Source: Arcobacter siniprincipis
GTDB lineage: Bacteria; Campylobacterota; Campylobacteria; Campylobacterales; Arcobacteraceae
DNA: 64,000 nucleotides
NCBI RefSeq assembly: GCF_048571125.1
Contig: NZ_CP182343.1
Span: 2,542,001-2,606,000, forward strand
Reading direction: 5' to 3'
Part shown: piece by piece, positions 26,177-34,905 of the stretch
Layout of the letters: every line of letters starts with the position of its first letter
Position numbering within the stretch: position 1 is the stretch's first letter
Notes under the pieces: generated by a model
What the model was told of the DNA's origin: nothing
What the model saw: only the letters and a program-made list of their open reading frames with translations
Database searches by the model: none
Position numbers and translations under genes: made by a program

Positions 26177-27637
26177 TTATGTAGTTTTAAGTTGTATTGC
26201 TGTCTTTAAAAAATCATCAGATGTTGTCATAGATTTTGAATTAGCTTCAAAAGCTCTTTGTGCAACAATAAGTTTCGTAAGTGCTGTTGATGTACTTATA
26301 TTACTTACTTCAACACTATTTGCAGCTATATTATTTAATATATCTGCATTCTTTGGCTCACCAGAATCTTTTGTTTGTGTATATAAATTATCACCTGCTG
26401 CATTTAAACTTTGTTCATCAGGAAAATAAACAGTTGATACTCTACCTACAACATAAGTATTACTTCCTTGTGTTAGTAATAAAACTCCATCATCTGCAAC
26501 ACTAAATTTTGTATCATTATATGATGCTAAACCTATATTTGTTAATTTTAAGTTTATAGGTTCAAGGGTAAGTGTTGCTTGATTTGGTGCTGGAATACCA
26601 TTTTGAATATCAAGAAACTTTGCATTTGCTAATTGTACAGCTTGATTTAAAGCATCTCTTGAAGACTCAACCATTGCTAAACCTGAACCTTTAATTGCAT
26701 CAACTGTATCAACAGTTGCTTCAGTTGCATTTATAGTTGGTGAAGTAATTTTTGTATTTCTTCCTGCTACTAAATTATTAATTGTTAAAGTACTTGTAGC
26801 TGGATCAAAAGAAGCGGAATATCCCTCTTCATCTGAAATCTGGTCAGCTAGTTTTTTCATAGTTGTTAAGGGATCAGTATCAAAATTTTGTTTAATTTCA
26901 ACATTTCCTAGATTCAATCTTAAAACATCATTTTGATTATTTAATTTTGTTTCATAATCTTTGTAATCAATCTTTGATTCTTGAAAAGTAGAAGAAACTG
27001 AAACTTCATTTGGGTTAGACTCTAATAATTTCAACTTATCTGTATAATCTTTTTTTAACAATTCAATATCTGAAATAACAGAATTTGCTGTTTTATAATT
27101 ATTACCTGAAACACCTACATCTGTTGCACTATCTCGATAATCAGTTGATTTAGTATTAATTGATAAAGTTCTATCTTCTTGCGTAATTATTGCTGATGCT
27201 AATGGCATAGTATAATTATCACCAAAAGCAGTTGTACCATCAGAAGTTGTTGTAGATATAACTTTTGTTTGAAGTCCCATTACCTCTAAACCTTGATTAT
27301 TTACAAGCATCCCAGCTTTAGATTCTAAAAAATTTCCAGCTCTTGTATAAAATGTTTTATTTGTATCTGGGTCAGTTACAACAAAAAAACCTTTTCCTTG
27401 TATTGCAAAATCATAAGGATTATTTGTATCCTTTACTCCGCCTTGTCTAAATGTTTTATTTATTGTTCCTTCTCCAACACCTTTTCCTTCTCCATTTTGA
27501 TACATTAAATCAGCAAAAGAAATTCTACTTTCTTTATGAGCAATAGTATTTACATTAGCAATGTTATTTGATGTTACATCAACATAATTAGATGCTGCAC
27601 TAATACCAGATAATGCATTGTATAAACTACCATTCAT
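26177..27637 (-). CDS. Second FlgE-type hook protein (short paralogue)
   Basis: The 486-residue protein has the same D0 ends as FlgE (TSNNIANVNTIAHKESRISF near 21-40; ALTKLIVAQRAFEANSK near 455-471). It shares SRISFAD-MYQ with its neighbour but has a much smaller middle region. The final residues resemble FlgE rather than FlgG or FlgF. It lies 11 nt downstream of flgD, the usual position of flgE. It could be the basal or first-laid hook subunit, an alternative hook protein, or a hook-cap-adjacent protein. The start is ATG at 27637. Confidence 0.85.
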   Translation of the reverse strand: MNGSLYNALSGISAASNYVDVTSNNIANVNTIAHKESRISFADLMYQNGEGKGVGEGTINKTFRQGGVKDTNNPYDFAIQGKGFFVVTDPDTNKTFYTRAGNFLESKAGMLVNNQGLEVMGLQTKVISTTTSDGTTAFGDNYTMPLASAIITQEDRTLSINTKSTDYRDSATDVGVSGNNYKTANSVISDIELLKKDYTDKLKLLESNPNEVSVSSTFQESKIDYKDYETKLNNQNDVLRLNLGNVEIKQNFDTDPLTTMKKLADQISDEEGYSASFDPATSTLTINNLVAGRNTKITSPTINATEATVDTVDAIKGSGLAMVESSRDALNQAVQLANAKFLDIQNGIPAPNQATLTLEPINLKLTNIGLASYNDTKFSVADDGVLLLTQGSNTYVVGRVSTVYFPDEQSLNAAGDNLYTQTKDSGEPKNADILNNIAANSVEVSNISTSTALTKLIVAQRAFEANSKSMTTSDDFLKTAIQLKTT

Positions 27638-27648
27638 AATTCTTTTCC

Positions 27649-28239
27649 TTAGCTATTTGTTGTTGTATCAGATGAACCAGTATTATTTTCAGCTGTAGTT
27701 GTATCATCACCAGTTGTTGTATCTGGTGGGTTCGTACTTCCACCTGATCCTGAAGTAGGAGTATAATTAATTCTACTTATGCTACTATATGGGATTCTAG
27801 TAGTTTCATTAGCATAAGTTAATTCACCCTTTTCATTTGTAATGATTTCAAGACCCTCTACATAAATTTCGCCATTTATTGATTCTGCTGAACCAATTTG
27901 ATAAGCTCTTCTAAGTCCATCATCTCCTAATTCATCAGTTTCAACTATTTTACCTATAACATTAGTTGCTGTTGATAAATTCATTTGAGCAAAAGATTGT
28001 TGTAATGCTTTCATTGAAGTTGACATATCTAAGTTTGTCTCAATTGTTGACATTTGCATTTGTGAATCAAGCATACTTTGTGAATCCATAGGCTTAGTTG
28101 GATCTTGTTGTTTCATTTGTTCTAACATTAAATTTAAAAAATCTTCATTTGTAAGCTTATCATTACTAATAGCTTGTGTATACTGCTGACCGTTTACACC
28201 AGTAGCAGTACTTACTTGTACATTATCTGTAGTTGCCAT
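27649..28239 (-). CDS. flgD: Flagellar hook assembly (cap) protein FlgD
   Basis: FlgD is the hook cap needed for hook polymerisation. The N-terminal export/cap signature is clear: LTNEDFLNLMLEQMKQQDPTKPMDS-type residues at about 30-55. A central MSTIE/NLDMSTSMKALQQ helix follows, and a beta region near 100-160 precedes a low-complexity Thr/Asp/Ser/Gly tail. The 196-residue length is normal. The start is ATG behind AGGAG; fliN lies 9 nt upstream and the short hook gene 11 nt downstream. Confidence 0.93.
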   Translation of the reverse strand: MATTDNVQVSTATGVNGQQYTQAISNDKLTNEDFLNLMLEQMKQQDPTKPMDSQSMLDSQMQMSTIETNLDMSTSMKALQQSFAQMNLSTATNVIGKIVETDELGDDGLRRAYQIGSAESINGEIYVEGLEIITNEKGELTYANETTRIPYSSISRINYTPTSGSGGSTNPPDTTTGDDTTTAENNTGSSDTTTNS

Positions 28240-28248
28240 AATTTTCTC

Positions 28249-28536
28249 CTATAACATATTTTCATCAAAGAAATATCTTACTACATTATCTGAATCCATA
28301 GCATCTTGAACTCTAACTGCTAATTTTTCATCAATAACGATAATATCTCCTGTACCAATAATTCTACTGTTAACATAAATATCACCTCCAGCTCCTGCTG
28401 CTTTATCAAGTGATAATATGTCACCCTCACCTAAATCTAGGAAGTCTTTAATAGTAATATTTGCACTACCTAGCATTACATCTACTGTAATTTGGGTATC
28501 GACTAAAAGATCGTATGCTCTGTCATTAATTTCCAT
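28249..28536 (-). CDS. fliN: Flagellar motor switch protein FliN (short form)
   Basis: A single SpoA domain fills this 95-residue protein: DTQITVDVMLGSANITIKDF, then LGEGDILSLDKAAGAGGDIYVNSRIIGTGDIIVI in pattern. It belongs to the C ring with FliY. The residues DIYVNSRIIGTGDIIVID match the FliN core strand order. It opens the flgD-flgE block; an extended -10 box (TGATATAAT) lies 34-42 nt upstream. FliM, the third switch component, is not in the window. Confidence 0.88.
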   Translation of the reverse strand: MEINDRAYDLLVDTQITVDVMLGSANITIKDFLDLGEGDILSLDKAAGAGGDIYVNSRIIGTGDIIVIDEKLAVRVQDAMDSDNVVRYFFDENML

Positions 28537-28569
28537 AAATTTAAGTCTCTTTGTTTAAGTTTATAATGA

Positions 28570-28578
28570 ATTATATCA
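28570..28578 (-). promoter_or_regulatory. Extended -10 promoter of fliN-flgD-flgE operon
   Basis: The minus strand shows TGATATAAT, a perfect extended -10 (TGnTATAAT), in the 137-nt gap between fliH and fliN. The upstream part is A/T-tract rich. No -24/-12 sigma-54 pattern is seen in this gap. Confidence 0.6.
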
Positions 28579-28673
28579 CAATGGCTTCTATTAATTTTAA
28601 TAAAAAATAATAAAAAAGAGTGATTTTTAGATAGTTTTTAGTGTTTTAAGCTAATATTTACTTTTGTAGAATT

Positions 28674-29345
28674 TTACATTATAGAATCAAGTGATTCTAG
28701 CATTGAGTTTACTTTTGCTTCTATATTCCCATCAAAATTTCCTAGGTCACTGGCAATTACAACACCTCCAGCAGTTACATTTCCATCTTGAACTAAAGAG
28801 ATATGAGTACCTTCAAGATTTAAGTCATTTTTTAGAAGTTCAAAGTCTCTAGGATTTAGATGAATCTTTACTTTTGAAGCAGTTTTTATTTTGTCTAATA
28901 TATTATGAATAGTCTCTTTTGCTATTTTTGCTGAATTTTCCCCTATTTCTACGGAAATGATTTTTTGAGCTATAGAAATAGATGTTTTAAGTATTTTTGT
29001 TTCTAATTGAAAAGTTGCCTGTTCAAAAAAAGCTGCATAATGTTTTAAGTCTTTAATAGCTTGAACCACTTGATGATCTATATCTTTACCACCTGCTAAT
29101 CCAATATGTTCTAAGCCATCAACTTTTTGTTGAACAGCAGCAATAGTTCCAGCAAGAGCTTTGATCTCAGCTAATATTTGATCACCATTAATACTTACTT
29201 GTTTCTCATCTAATTTTGCAACCATTTGCATTTGATCAGTTTGTGTAATTTCACCAGTATTTAAAAAAGTTCCTAATTGAAAGTTTTCAATTCCATCTTT
29301 AGATTTAATTACTTTTGCATTAGAGTATACATTGTTTTTTTCCAT
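28674..29345 (-). CDS. fliH: Flagellar assembly protein FliH
   Basis: FliH is the peripheral stalk-like regulator of the FliI ATPase. The 223-residue protein has a polar N-terminus, then a helical segment (about 60-125) and the V-ATPase-E-like C-terminal domain. The last contains KILKTSISIAQKIISVEI and VKIHLNPRDFELLK, typical of FliH. Its position directly after fliG (3-nt gap) is classical. It ends the cheY-led block; no convincing terminator follows. Confidence 0.93.
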   Translation of the reverse strand: MEKNNVYSNAKVIKSKDGIENFQLGTFLNTGEITQTDQMQMVAKLDEKQVSINGDQILAEIKALAGTIAAVQQKVDGLEHIGLAGGKDIDHQVVQAIKDLKHYAAFFEQATFQLETKILKTSISIAQKIISVEIGENSAKIAKETIHNILDKIKTASKVKIHLNPRDFELLKNDLNLEGTHISLVQDGNVTAGGVVIASDLGNFDGNIEAKVNSMLESLDSIM

Positions 29346-29348
29346 CTG

Positions 29349-30353
29349 TTATTCTACTTCCCTCTCAATTACACCCTCTTCAATAAGTTTTTGGGCTGCA
29401 TCAAGCATTTTTCTTTGAGCTGATTCAATATCTTTAATTTTAACTTTTGTAAGCATTTCAAACTCTTCTTGAAATCTATCACTAGCTCTTTGAGACATTG
29501 CACTTCTTACAACTGCAAGATCATCTTCTGTTGCATTTTTCATTGCAACTGCAACATCTGCCATTTCTACATTTTGAAGTATTTTCATTATATCATCTTT
29601 ATCTAAAGCAAGTAAGTCTTCAAATACAAACATGTTCTCTTTAATTTTTGTAGCTAGGGCGGTATCTACACCATTGATATTTTTAAGTATATCTTGAGAC
29701 TTAGGTCCCATTCTATTTAACATATCAGCTACAACCTTAACCCCACCAACATCCACAATTGAAGATAAAAGTGATTCTAGCTTTTTTTCTAAAACTATTG
29801 AAATAGTTCTTACAACATCAGGAGATACATCTTTTATTGTAGCCATTTGCATTGTAACTTTAACTTTTACATCTTCATCTAACTGATTTAGAACATCAGC
29901 CGCACCATTAGCATTCATATGAGCCAAAATAACTGCAATTGTTTGAGGAGATTCTTCTTTAATAAAATCCGCTAATTGCTTTGGATTTATAGCATCAAGA
30001 TAATTAAATGATTGTGAAGCTAGTTGCATTTTAGATAATTTTGCTAAAATTTCATCTGCATCACTTTTACCTAAAGATTTGTATAAAAGATCTTTTGCAT
30101 AATCATATCCACCAGAACTAATAAATCCCTTTGTTCTTGTATATAAATGAAACTCTTCCAAAATAGCCAATGAAGTATCTTTATCAATCGAGCCCAATTG
30201 TGTAATAGCAGTAGATATATTTTCTACAACATGCCTAGGTAAATGTTGAAAAATTTTAACAGTTGCTTCTTCTCCAATTAATACAAAAAAGGTAGCCACT
30301 TTTTGTAGCATTGGCATACCCTTAGTCAATTCATGATCTAGTGGGTTTTGCAT
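29349..30353 (-). CDS. fliG: Flagellar motor switch protein FliG
   Basis: FliG sits on the MS ring and converts stator force into rotation. The 334-residue protein shows the N-domain (KVATFFVLIGEEATVKIF), the EESPQTIAVILAHM motif near 130-145, and the C-terminal torque helix near 280-310 (DDLAVVRSAMSQRASDRF), which carries the charged residues facing MotA. The start is ATG, with a stop/start junction to fliF without gap. Nothing unusual. Confidence 0.97.
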   Translation of the reverse strand: MQNPLDHELTKGMPMLQKVATFFVLIGEEATVKIFQHLPRHVVENISTAITQLGSIDKDTSLAILEEFHLYTRTKGFISSGGYDYAKDLLYKSLGKSDADEILAKLSKMQLASQSFNYLDAINPKQLADFIKEESPQTIAVILAHMNANGAADVLNQLDEDVKVKVTMQMATIKDVSPDVVRTISIVLEKKLESLLSSIVDVGGVKVVADMLNRMGPKSQDILKNINGVDTALATKIKENMFVFEDLLALDKDDIMKILQNVEMADVAVAMKNATEDDLAVVRSAMSQRASDRFQEEFEMLTKVKIKDIESAQRKMLDAAQKLIEEGVIEREVE

Positions 30354-32096
30354 CTATCTTCCTTTCTTCTTGTTATTATTGTATTTTTTACCAGTATCTT
30401 CTGATAATAACAACTCTATCATTTTTGCCATTTCAGCTGGTTCATTATTGATTATTCTATCAATTTCTTCTATTAAGACTTCATATTTAGCTGCTGATTC
30501 TTCATCTAATCCTTCAAGATTATTTAAAATCTGACTTCTTACTTTAGATTTTAACCTACCTTTTGCACTATCTAAATTAAATTCATCTTCTAATTTAGTG
30601 TCATCAGTTATACCAGGAATATTAATATCTTTTCCCTTACTAGCTTTTCCAGTTCCTGTAGTTCCAACTCCATCGCCTAGAATAACAACATCATTTTTAA
30701 CAATAAATTTTCTGTAAAAAATAAACAATAAGATTAAAGCAATTAAATATTGAAAATACTCACTAAACTCAGCTAATATAGCTTTTACCATACCAATTGT
30801 ATCTCCAGAATCTTCTACAATGGGATTACCATTTTCATCAAGGTTTGCTTTTTTATCATAAGTGACAAATTTGAAATCTTTTACAGTGATTTTATCACCT
30901 CTTTTATCATCATAACCTATAGTATCTTGAACCACTTCTACAATATTATTAATAAACTCATCTTTATTTTGAACATCAGTTAAAACGGTAGAATCAAAAG
31001 TTACAGCTGCCGTGATTTTATTTATAGTTGCATAATTTTTGTCTTCATGATCTATAACTCTTTTAGAAATCTCATAATTAATTATATTTTTTGAACTTTC
31101 ATTTTTTGATGAATTAGTTCCACTGTTTCCTTCTGGTTGCGGTGCTTGAATGTTACTTTGAACACCAGGAACTGCTGCTGTATCTTTTACTACTCCATCA
31201 GACGAAGAAGTATTTTCAGTAGTTTGTTGACTTCGAATAGTCCCTTCTGGTTCATAAATTTCTTCTTGAGTGTGTTTTTTTGAAAAGTTTAAACTTAATG
31301 AAACCCTAGCGACTACTCTTCCTTTTCCAACAAAAGGTTCTAATAAATCTACAATTTTTCCTTCAAACTCTTTTTCCAATCTTTTTTTATACTTATTTTG
31401 AGTCACTGAGCTTAAATTATCTACTTCTTCTTTTGATTGTTCTAAAATTGAACCATCTTGATCTATAAGTTTAATATTTTCTATTGTTAAATTAGGAATT
31501 GCAGAAGCAATAAAGTTTTTGATTCCATCAATTTGTTTTTGAGTTAAAAAAACACCTGGTTTTAAACTTAAAACTGCAGATGCAGTAGGAGGTGTTTTTC
31601 TTTCAGTAAAAATTGTTTCCTTTGGAATAGCTAACTTTACAGAAGCCCTTAATATACCAGATAAAGATTCTAAGGCTCTTGAAAGTTCACCCTCTAAAGC
31701 TCTTAAATATTTAACTTTATTTTCAAAGTTAGTTGTACCTAATGAAGATTTTTCAAAAATTTCCCATCCAACATGTTTATTTGTGGCAGCATCACTTGTC
31801 ACTAATTTTATTTTCGCAATATTTATAAAATCTTTTGATGTTTTTAAAGTAAGAGAATTACCACTTCCAACAACTGAAAATAAAATTCCAGATGCTTCTA
31901 ATTCACTTGAAGCTAACATAACTTGGTTTTTTGTAAGATTAGTAGCAATTGTGTAATTTAGTTTACTATCTTCAGCTTTTACATTCGAATAAATTAATAA
32001 TCCAAGTAGAAGAACCAATAAAAGGGAAAAACCTCCTATTATTACAGCTCTTTGAGCAGAATTTAAATTATTTACAAACTTTAAAAGTTGATCCAT
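30354..32096 (-). CDS. fliF: Flagellar MS-ring protein FliF
   Basis: FliF builds the MS ring. Its membrane helices are at about residues 16-36 and 448-464. Between them are the ring-building motifs of the YscJ/FliF family (ARALEGELSRALES-like, here YLRALEGELSRALESLSGI near 125-145) and a Ser/Asn-rich loop near 285-330. The C-terminal tail (about 535-570, EIDRIINNEPAEMAKMIELLL) is the FliG-binding peptide. The 580-residue length is normal. It starts at ATG, 16 nt after flgB. Confidence 0.97.
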   Translation of the reverse strand: MDQLLKFVNNLNSAQRAVIIGGFSLLLVLLLGLLIYSNVKAEDSKLNYTIATNLTKNQVMLASSELEASGILFSVVGSGNSLTLKTSKDFINIAKIKLVTSDAATNKHVGWEIFEKSSLGTTNFENKVKYLRALEGELSRALESLSGILRASVKLAIPKETIFTERKTPPTASAVLSLKPGVFLTQKQIDGIKNFIASAIPNLTIENIKLIDQDGSILEQSKEEVDNLSSVTQNKYKKRLEKEFEGKIVDLLEPFVGKGRVVARVSLSLNFSKKHTQEEIYEPEGTIRSQQTTENTSSSDGVVKDTAAVPGVQSNIQAPQPEGNSGTNSSKNESSKNIINYEISKRVIDHEDKNYATINKITAAVTFDSTVLTDVQNKDEFINNIVEVVQDTIGYDDKRGDKITVKDFKFVTYDKKANLDENGNPIVEDSGDTIGMVKAILAEFSEYFQYLIALILLFIFYRKFIVKNDVVILGDGVGTTGTGKASKGKDINIPGITDDTKLEDEFNLDSAKGRLKSKVRSQILNNLEGLDEESAAKYEVLIEEIDRIINNEPAEMAKMIELLLSEDTGKKYNNNKKKGR

Positions 32097-32112
32097 ATAT
32101 TATTTATCCTAA

Positions 32113-32520
32113 TTAGTTTTTGGCAGAAGCATCTATAACTGATGTGAAAAAAGTAACATCTTTTCTTATTGAGCCTTGTATTGCTTGAAACATTGTATTA
32201 TTTTTTGCCATTTCACTCATTTGTGTGTCCAAATTTACATTATTTCCATCATTTTGTTCTTGCAAGTTTTCAACTTCATAAACTTCCATTTTTGAATTTT
32301 TGCCATTTTGTTCTTGTGATTTAATATGATTTTGATTGGTTGTTACTAATTTCAAATCTTTTTGTTTATTTTTTTCTTGAAGTTGTGATTCAAAACTTAA
32401 ATCTTTTGTTTTATAATCAGGAGTATTTATATTAGCAATATTACTAGATATAACCTTTTGTCTCTCTGCTCTATAACTTAATGTGTTAAATAAAAGTTCG
32501 CTTACATTACTTGGTTTCAT
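32113..32520 (-). CDS. flgB: Flagellar proximal rod protein FlgB
   Basis: FlgB is the most proximal rod subunit. The N-terminal signature RAERQKVISSNIANINTPDYK (about 17-37) and the C-terminal helix (KNNTMFQAIQGSIRK) identify it. The 135 residues are typical. It is separated from flgC by 17 kb, unlike the usual flgB-flgC-fliE order. It follows the flgF-type gene with a 2-nt gap. Confidence 0.93.
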   Translation of the reverse strand: MKPSNVSELLFNTLSYRAERQKVISSNIANINTPDYKTKDLSFESQLQEKNKQKDLKLVTTNQNHIKSQEQNGKNSKMEVYEVENLQEQNDGNNVNLDTQMSEMAKNNTMFQAIQGSIRKDVTFFTSVIDASAKN

Positions 32521-32522
32521 AA

Positions 32523-33248
32523 TTAACCGTTACCTAATTTTTGAATTATTGTTTTATTCATACTATCAATACCTGTTATACCTTTTTGTGCTTGTTCATA
32601 GCTTCTTTGAGCTTCAATCAATTGAACCATTGCCATAACACTATTTACATTTGATTGTTCCAGCGAACCTTGAAGCACAAAGTTTTCGTTATCTTCCTCA
32701 GCTTGAACTTGTACTGCTGCTTGTTGTTCATCTTTTAACTTATAATTATTATCTCCAAATTTTTCTAAATTATTGTAATCAATATTAAATACTCCAATTG
32801 CTTGTTTAAAGCCCTCTTCAATAGCTATAGGTTCGCCATCTGCACTTAAAACATTATTTCCTTTTGAGTCTACTAAAAATCCATCAAGGTTTTTAAATGA
32901 ACCATCTTTTGTATATTGCACATTTCCATTTTGATCTAAAACTGCAAAAAAAGTTTGAGGTTCTTTCAAAGCAAAATCTAAATCATTTCCAGTTTGCACT
33001 ATAGGACCTTGTGAACTATTAATAAATTTTTGATCAATTTTAGGAACTTTATTTGTCAATTCATTTATATATTCTGATTTTTTACCCTCAAGATTTGCTT
33101 TTAACAAATAGTTGTTAAAAGTGCCTTCAGCTAAGCTTTCTTGTTTAAATCCTATAGTTCTACTATTTGCTAAATTATTAGATACAGTATCAACTCTATT
33201 TATTTGATTTACCATAGCAGCTGCTAAAGGGTACATTCCTTGATTCAT
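32523..33248 (-). CDS. flgF: Flagellar proximal rod protein FlgF
   Basis: This 241-residue rod protein has the SNNLANSRTIGFKQES N-terminal signature (about 24-39), the central strand region (GNDLDFALKEPQTFFAV, then YTKDGSF) and the rod C-terminus SNVNSVMAMVQLIEAQRSYEQAQK. It is shorter than FlgG (263 residues at 34936). The smaller middle domain and neighbour flgB favour FlgF. The possibility that it is a second FlgG-type protein is not excluded. Confidence 0.8.
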   Translation of the reverse strand: MNQGMYPLAAAMVNQINRVDTVSNNLANSRTIGFKQESLAEGTFNNYLLKANLEGKKSEYINELTNKVPKIDQKFINSSQGPIVQTGNDLDFALKEPQTFFAVLDQNGNVQYTKDGSFKNLDGFLVDSKGNNVLSADGEPIAIEEGFKQAIGVFNIDYNNLEKFGDNNYKLKDEQQAAVQVQAEEDNENFVLQGSLEQSNVNSVMAMVQLIEAQRSYEQAQKGITGIDSMNKTIIQKLGNG

Positions 33249-33251
33249 AAT

Positions 33252-34391
33252 TTAATCCTTACTTTTACCAAATTCTGCAATTAACGATTCTAAATCATCA
33301 CTATTAAGTAAATCATTAGAAGTATCTCCTGGTAGATGAGTAGCACCAGGAAGATTAACGCTATTAGATTCATCATCAAATATAGAGTTTAATTGACGAG
33401 ATAGATTTATAACTAGACCCATAACTCGTTCTATTTTTTGTCTGTTTATGTCATGAAATTGCATTAATTCCATTGTTTCAAAAAGTTCTTTATCTCTATT
33501 ATGAAGTCTTGTTTGAATTTCTTTTGGCTTTTCAAGAAGCTCTTTTACTGACTCTAAATTTTCTGAAAATTCTTTTACATTTGGAAATTTTTGATTTAAC
33601 ATCTCTAGCATTTTGTATTGAGATTGAATAAAACTATCTAAAGATTTAGTTGTTTTTCTAAGCTCTTCATTATCTTCTAGAATATAACTTAATGCATCAA
33701 ATATTTTAGTTGCCTTTTCTTCTGAGTCGTTAGCAACTTCGCCCAATTGATTAGGGATATTGATTTGTTCAACATTTACTACATTATTCCCTCTTTTTTT
33801 GTTTGAAGGTGTAATTGTTATTTCTGGTTCTTCTGGCTCTTCTTTTAGATCAATTTTATCAATTTCATCAATTGATTCTGCATCAAAGTTAAGATCTAAA
33901 TCTTTTAAATAGTCATCATCAGAGGACTCATTCTCAAGATCTTTATCATTTTCTAATCCTGCAATTAAATCATCAATTTCACTTGTATCAACAGTTTCAT
34001 TACTATCAGTTTCATTAACAATTTTATTATTTTTTTCATCATTAGAATCAATATTATTAATAAGTGAATCTATTTCCTCACTAGAATCTGAAGATTCTTC
34101 TTCAGACTCATCTTCTAGTGAATTTAATAAAGCATCAATATCATTATCTGACATTTTTTGAGCATCGTCTGCTTTGTCTTCTGCTTTTTCAGATGTTACA
34201 TCTGAATTATCTTCATCATCTACATTTTTATTTGATAAATTTGTTTCTGCAATTAAATTTGCAATATCATCTTCAGACATGTTTTCAGAATCATTTTCAT
34301 CCGAGGATGTATCATCACTTGTAGAACTTTCATTTTCAGAGATATCTAATCCATTCATTAAGGCTTCGATTTCTTCTTGACTCATACTCAT
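33252..34391 (-). CDS. CheZ-like protein with repeated FliM-type CheY-binding motifs
   Basis: This 379-residue acidic protein is encoded directly downstream of cheY. The C-terminal helical part (about 225-335) includes ELMQFHDINRQKIERVMG, in which D314 and Q318 have the D-x3-Q spacing of the CheZ active site (D143/Q147 in E. coli). It is therefore a probable CheY-P phosphatase of the remote CheZ group found in Campylobacterota. The N-terminal 150 residues are a disordered acidic stretch carrying five copies of an [S/M]-x-x-[DE]-I-[DE]-x-L-[LIM] motif at about 4-15, 38-49, 80-92, 104-114 and 136-146. A sixth lies at 364-374. This resembles the EIDALL peptide of FliM that binds phosphorylated CheY. 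The function of the repeats is inference. Confidence 0.7.
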   Translation of the reverse strand: MSMSQEEIEALMNGLDISENESSTSDDTSSDENDSENMSEDDIANLIAETNLSNKNVDDEDNSDVTSEKAEDKADDAQKMSDNDIDALLNSLEDESEEESSDSSEEIDSLINNIDSNDEKNNKIVNETDSNETVDTSEIDDLIAGLENDKDLENESSDDDYLKDLDLNFDAESIDEIDKIDLKEEPEEPEITITPSNKKRGNNVVNVEQINIPNQLGEVANDSEEKATKIFDALSYILEDNEELRKTTKSLDSFIQSQYKMLEMLNQKFPNVKEFSENLESVKELLEKPKEIQTRLHNRDKELFETMELMQFHDINRQKIERVMGLVINLSRQLNSIFDDESNSVNLPGATHLPGDTSNDLLNSDDLESLIAEFGKSKD

Positions 34392-34411
34392 AGTTATGCC
34401 TTTTTATTTAA

Positions 34412-34783
34412 CTATTTTTTAAATACACCATCTAATTTTTCTTTTAATATCTCTGCATTAAAAGGTTTAACAATATAATTATTTACTCCAGCTTTTAAAG
34501 CAGTAATAACTTCCCCTTTACCACCTTCAGTTGTAATCATTATTATAGGTGTACTTTGATGATTACCTTCTTTTCTTACTTTTTTAACTAAATCAAGCCC
34601 ATTCATATTAGGCATATTCCAATCAGTTAAAATTACATCGTATTGTTTGCTAGCTAACTTGTTCCAAGCCTTTACTCCATCTTCAGCTTCATCGAAATCT
34701 TCTTTGTCAATTCCTAACTGCATCACAACATTACCAATAATTCTTCTCATAGTAGAACTATCATCAACTATTAGTATTTTCAT
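34412..34783 (-). CDS. cheY: Chemotaxis response regulator CheY
   Basis: This is a stand-alone receiver domain of 123 residues with the acidic pair D7/D8, phosphoacceptor D54 (LTDWNMP), T84/T85 and K106 (VKPF). It should be phosphorylated by CheA and bind the switch to change rotation. It is the first gene of the minus-strand flagellar block, 20 nt before the CheZ-like gene, and diverges from flgG. No CheA, CheW or receptor gene is in the window. Confidence 0.95.
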   Translation of the reverse strand: MKILIVDDSSTMRRIIGNVVMQLGIDKEDFDEAEDGVKAWNKLASKQYDVILTDWNMPNMNGLDLVKKVRKEGNHQSTPIIMITTEGGKGEVITALKAGVNNYIVKPFNAEILKEKLDGVFKK

Positions 34784-34816
34784 TTATACACCTTTGTTAA
34801 ATTTAAAATTTCTTCT

Positions 34817-34822
34817 ATTATA
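34817..34822 (-). promoter_or_regulatory. Candidate -10 box of cheY
   Basis: A TATAAT hexamer (AATTATAATAGAAG on the minus strand) lies 33 nt before the cheY ATG. There is no recognisable -35; that region is occupied by the palindrome at 34841-34860. Confidence 0.5.
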
Positions 34823-34840
34823 ATTAATTTGTTTTAAATC

Positions 34841-34860
34841 TATACTTAATATTAAGTATA
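34841..34860. promoter_or_regulatory. Perfect 20-bp palindrome in the cheY-flgG divergent spacer
   Basis: The sequence tatacttaatattaagtata reads the same on both strands. It covers the -35 region of the inferred cheY promoter and lies about 52-71 nt upstream of the inferred flgG start, a sensible place for a dimeric regulator to affect both directions. The regulator is unknown. Confidence 0.55.
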
Positions 34861-34899
34861 TTTGTCTTCAAATTTATTTGAATTTAAAAATTCTTTAAA

Positions 34900-34905
34900 T
34901 ATAAT
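34900..34905 (+). promoter_or_regulatory. Candidate -10 box of flgG
   Basis: TATAAT precedes the flgG ATG by 30 nt, with a TTGAAT -35-like hexamer at 34878-34883 (16-nt spacer). AAAGGA at 34925-34930 is the ribosome site. Confidence 0.5.

Noticed and set aside
28616..28660. Possible terminator after fliH
   Set aside because: The repeated agtgattttta / tagtttttagtg pattern is a direct, not an inverted, repeat.
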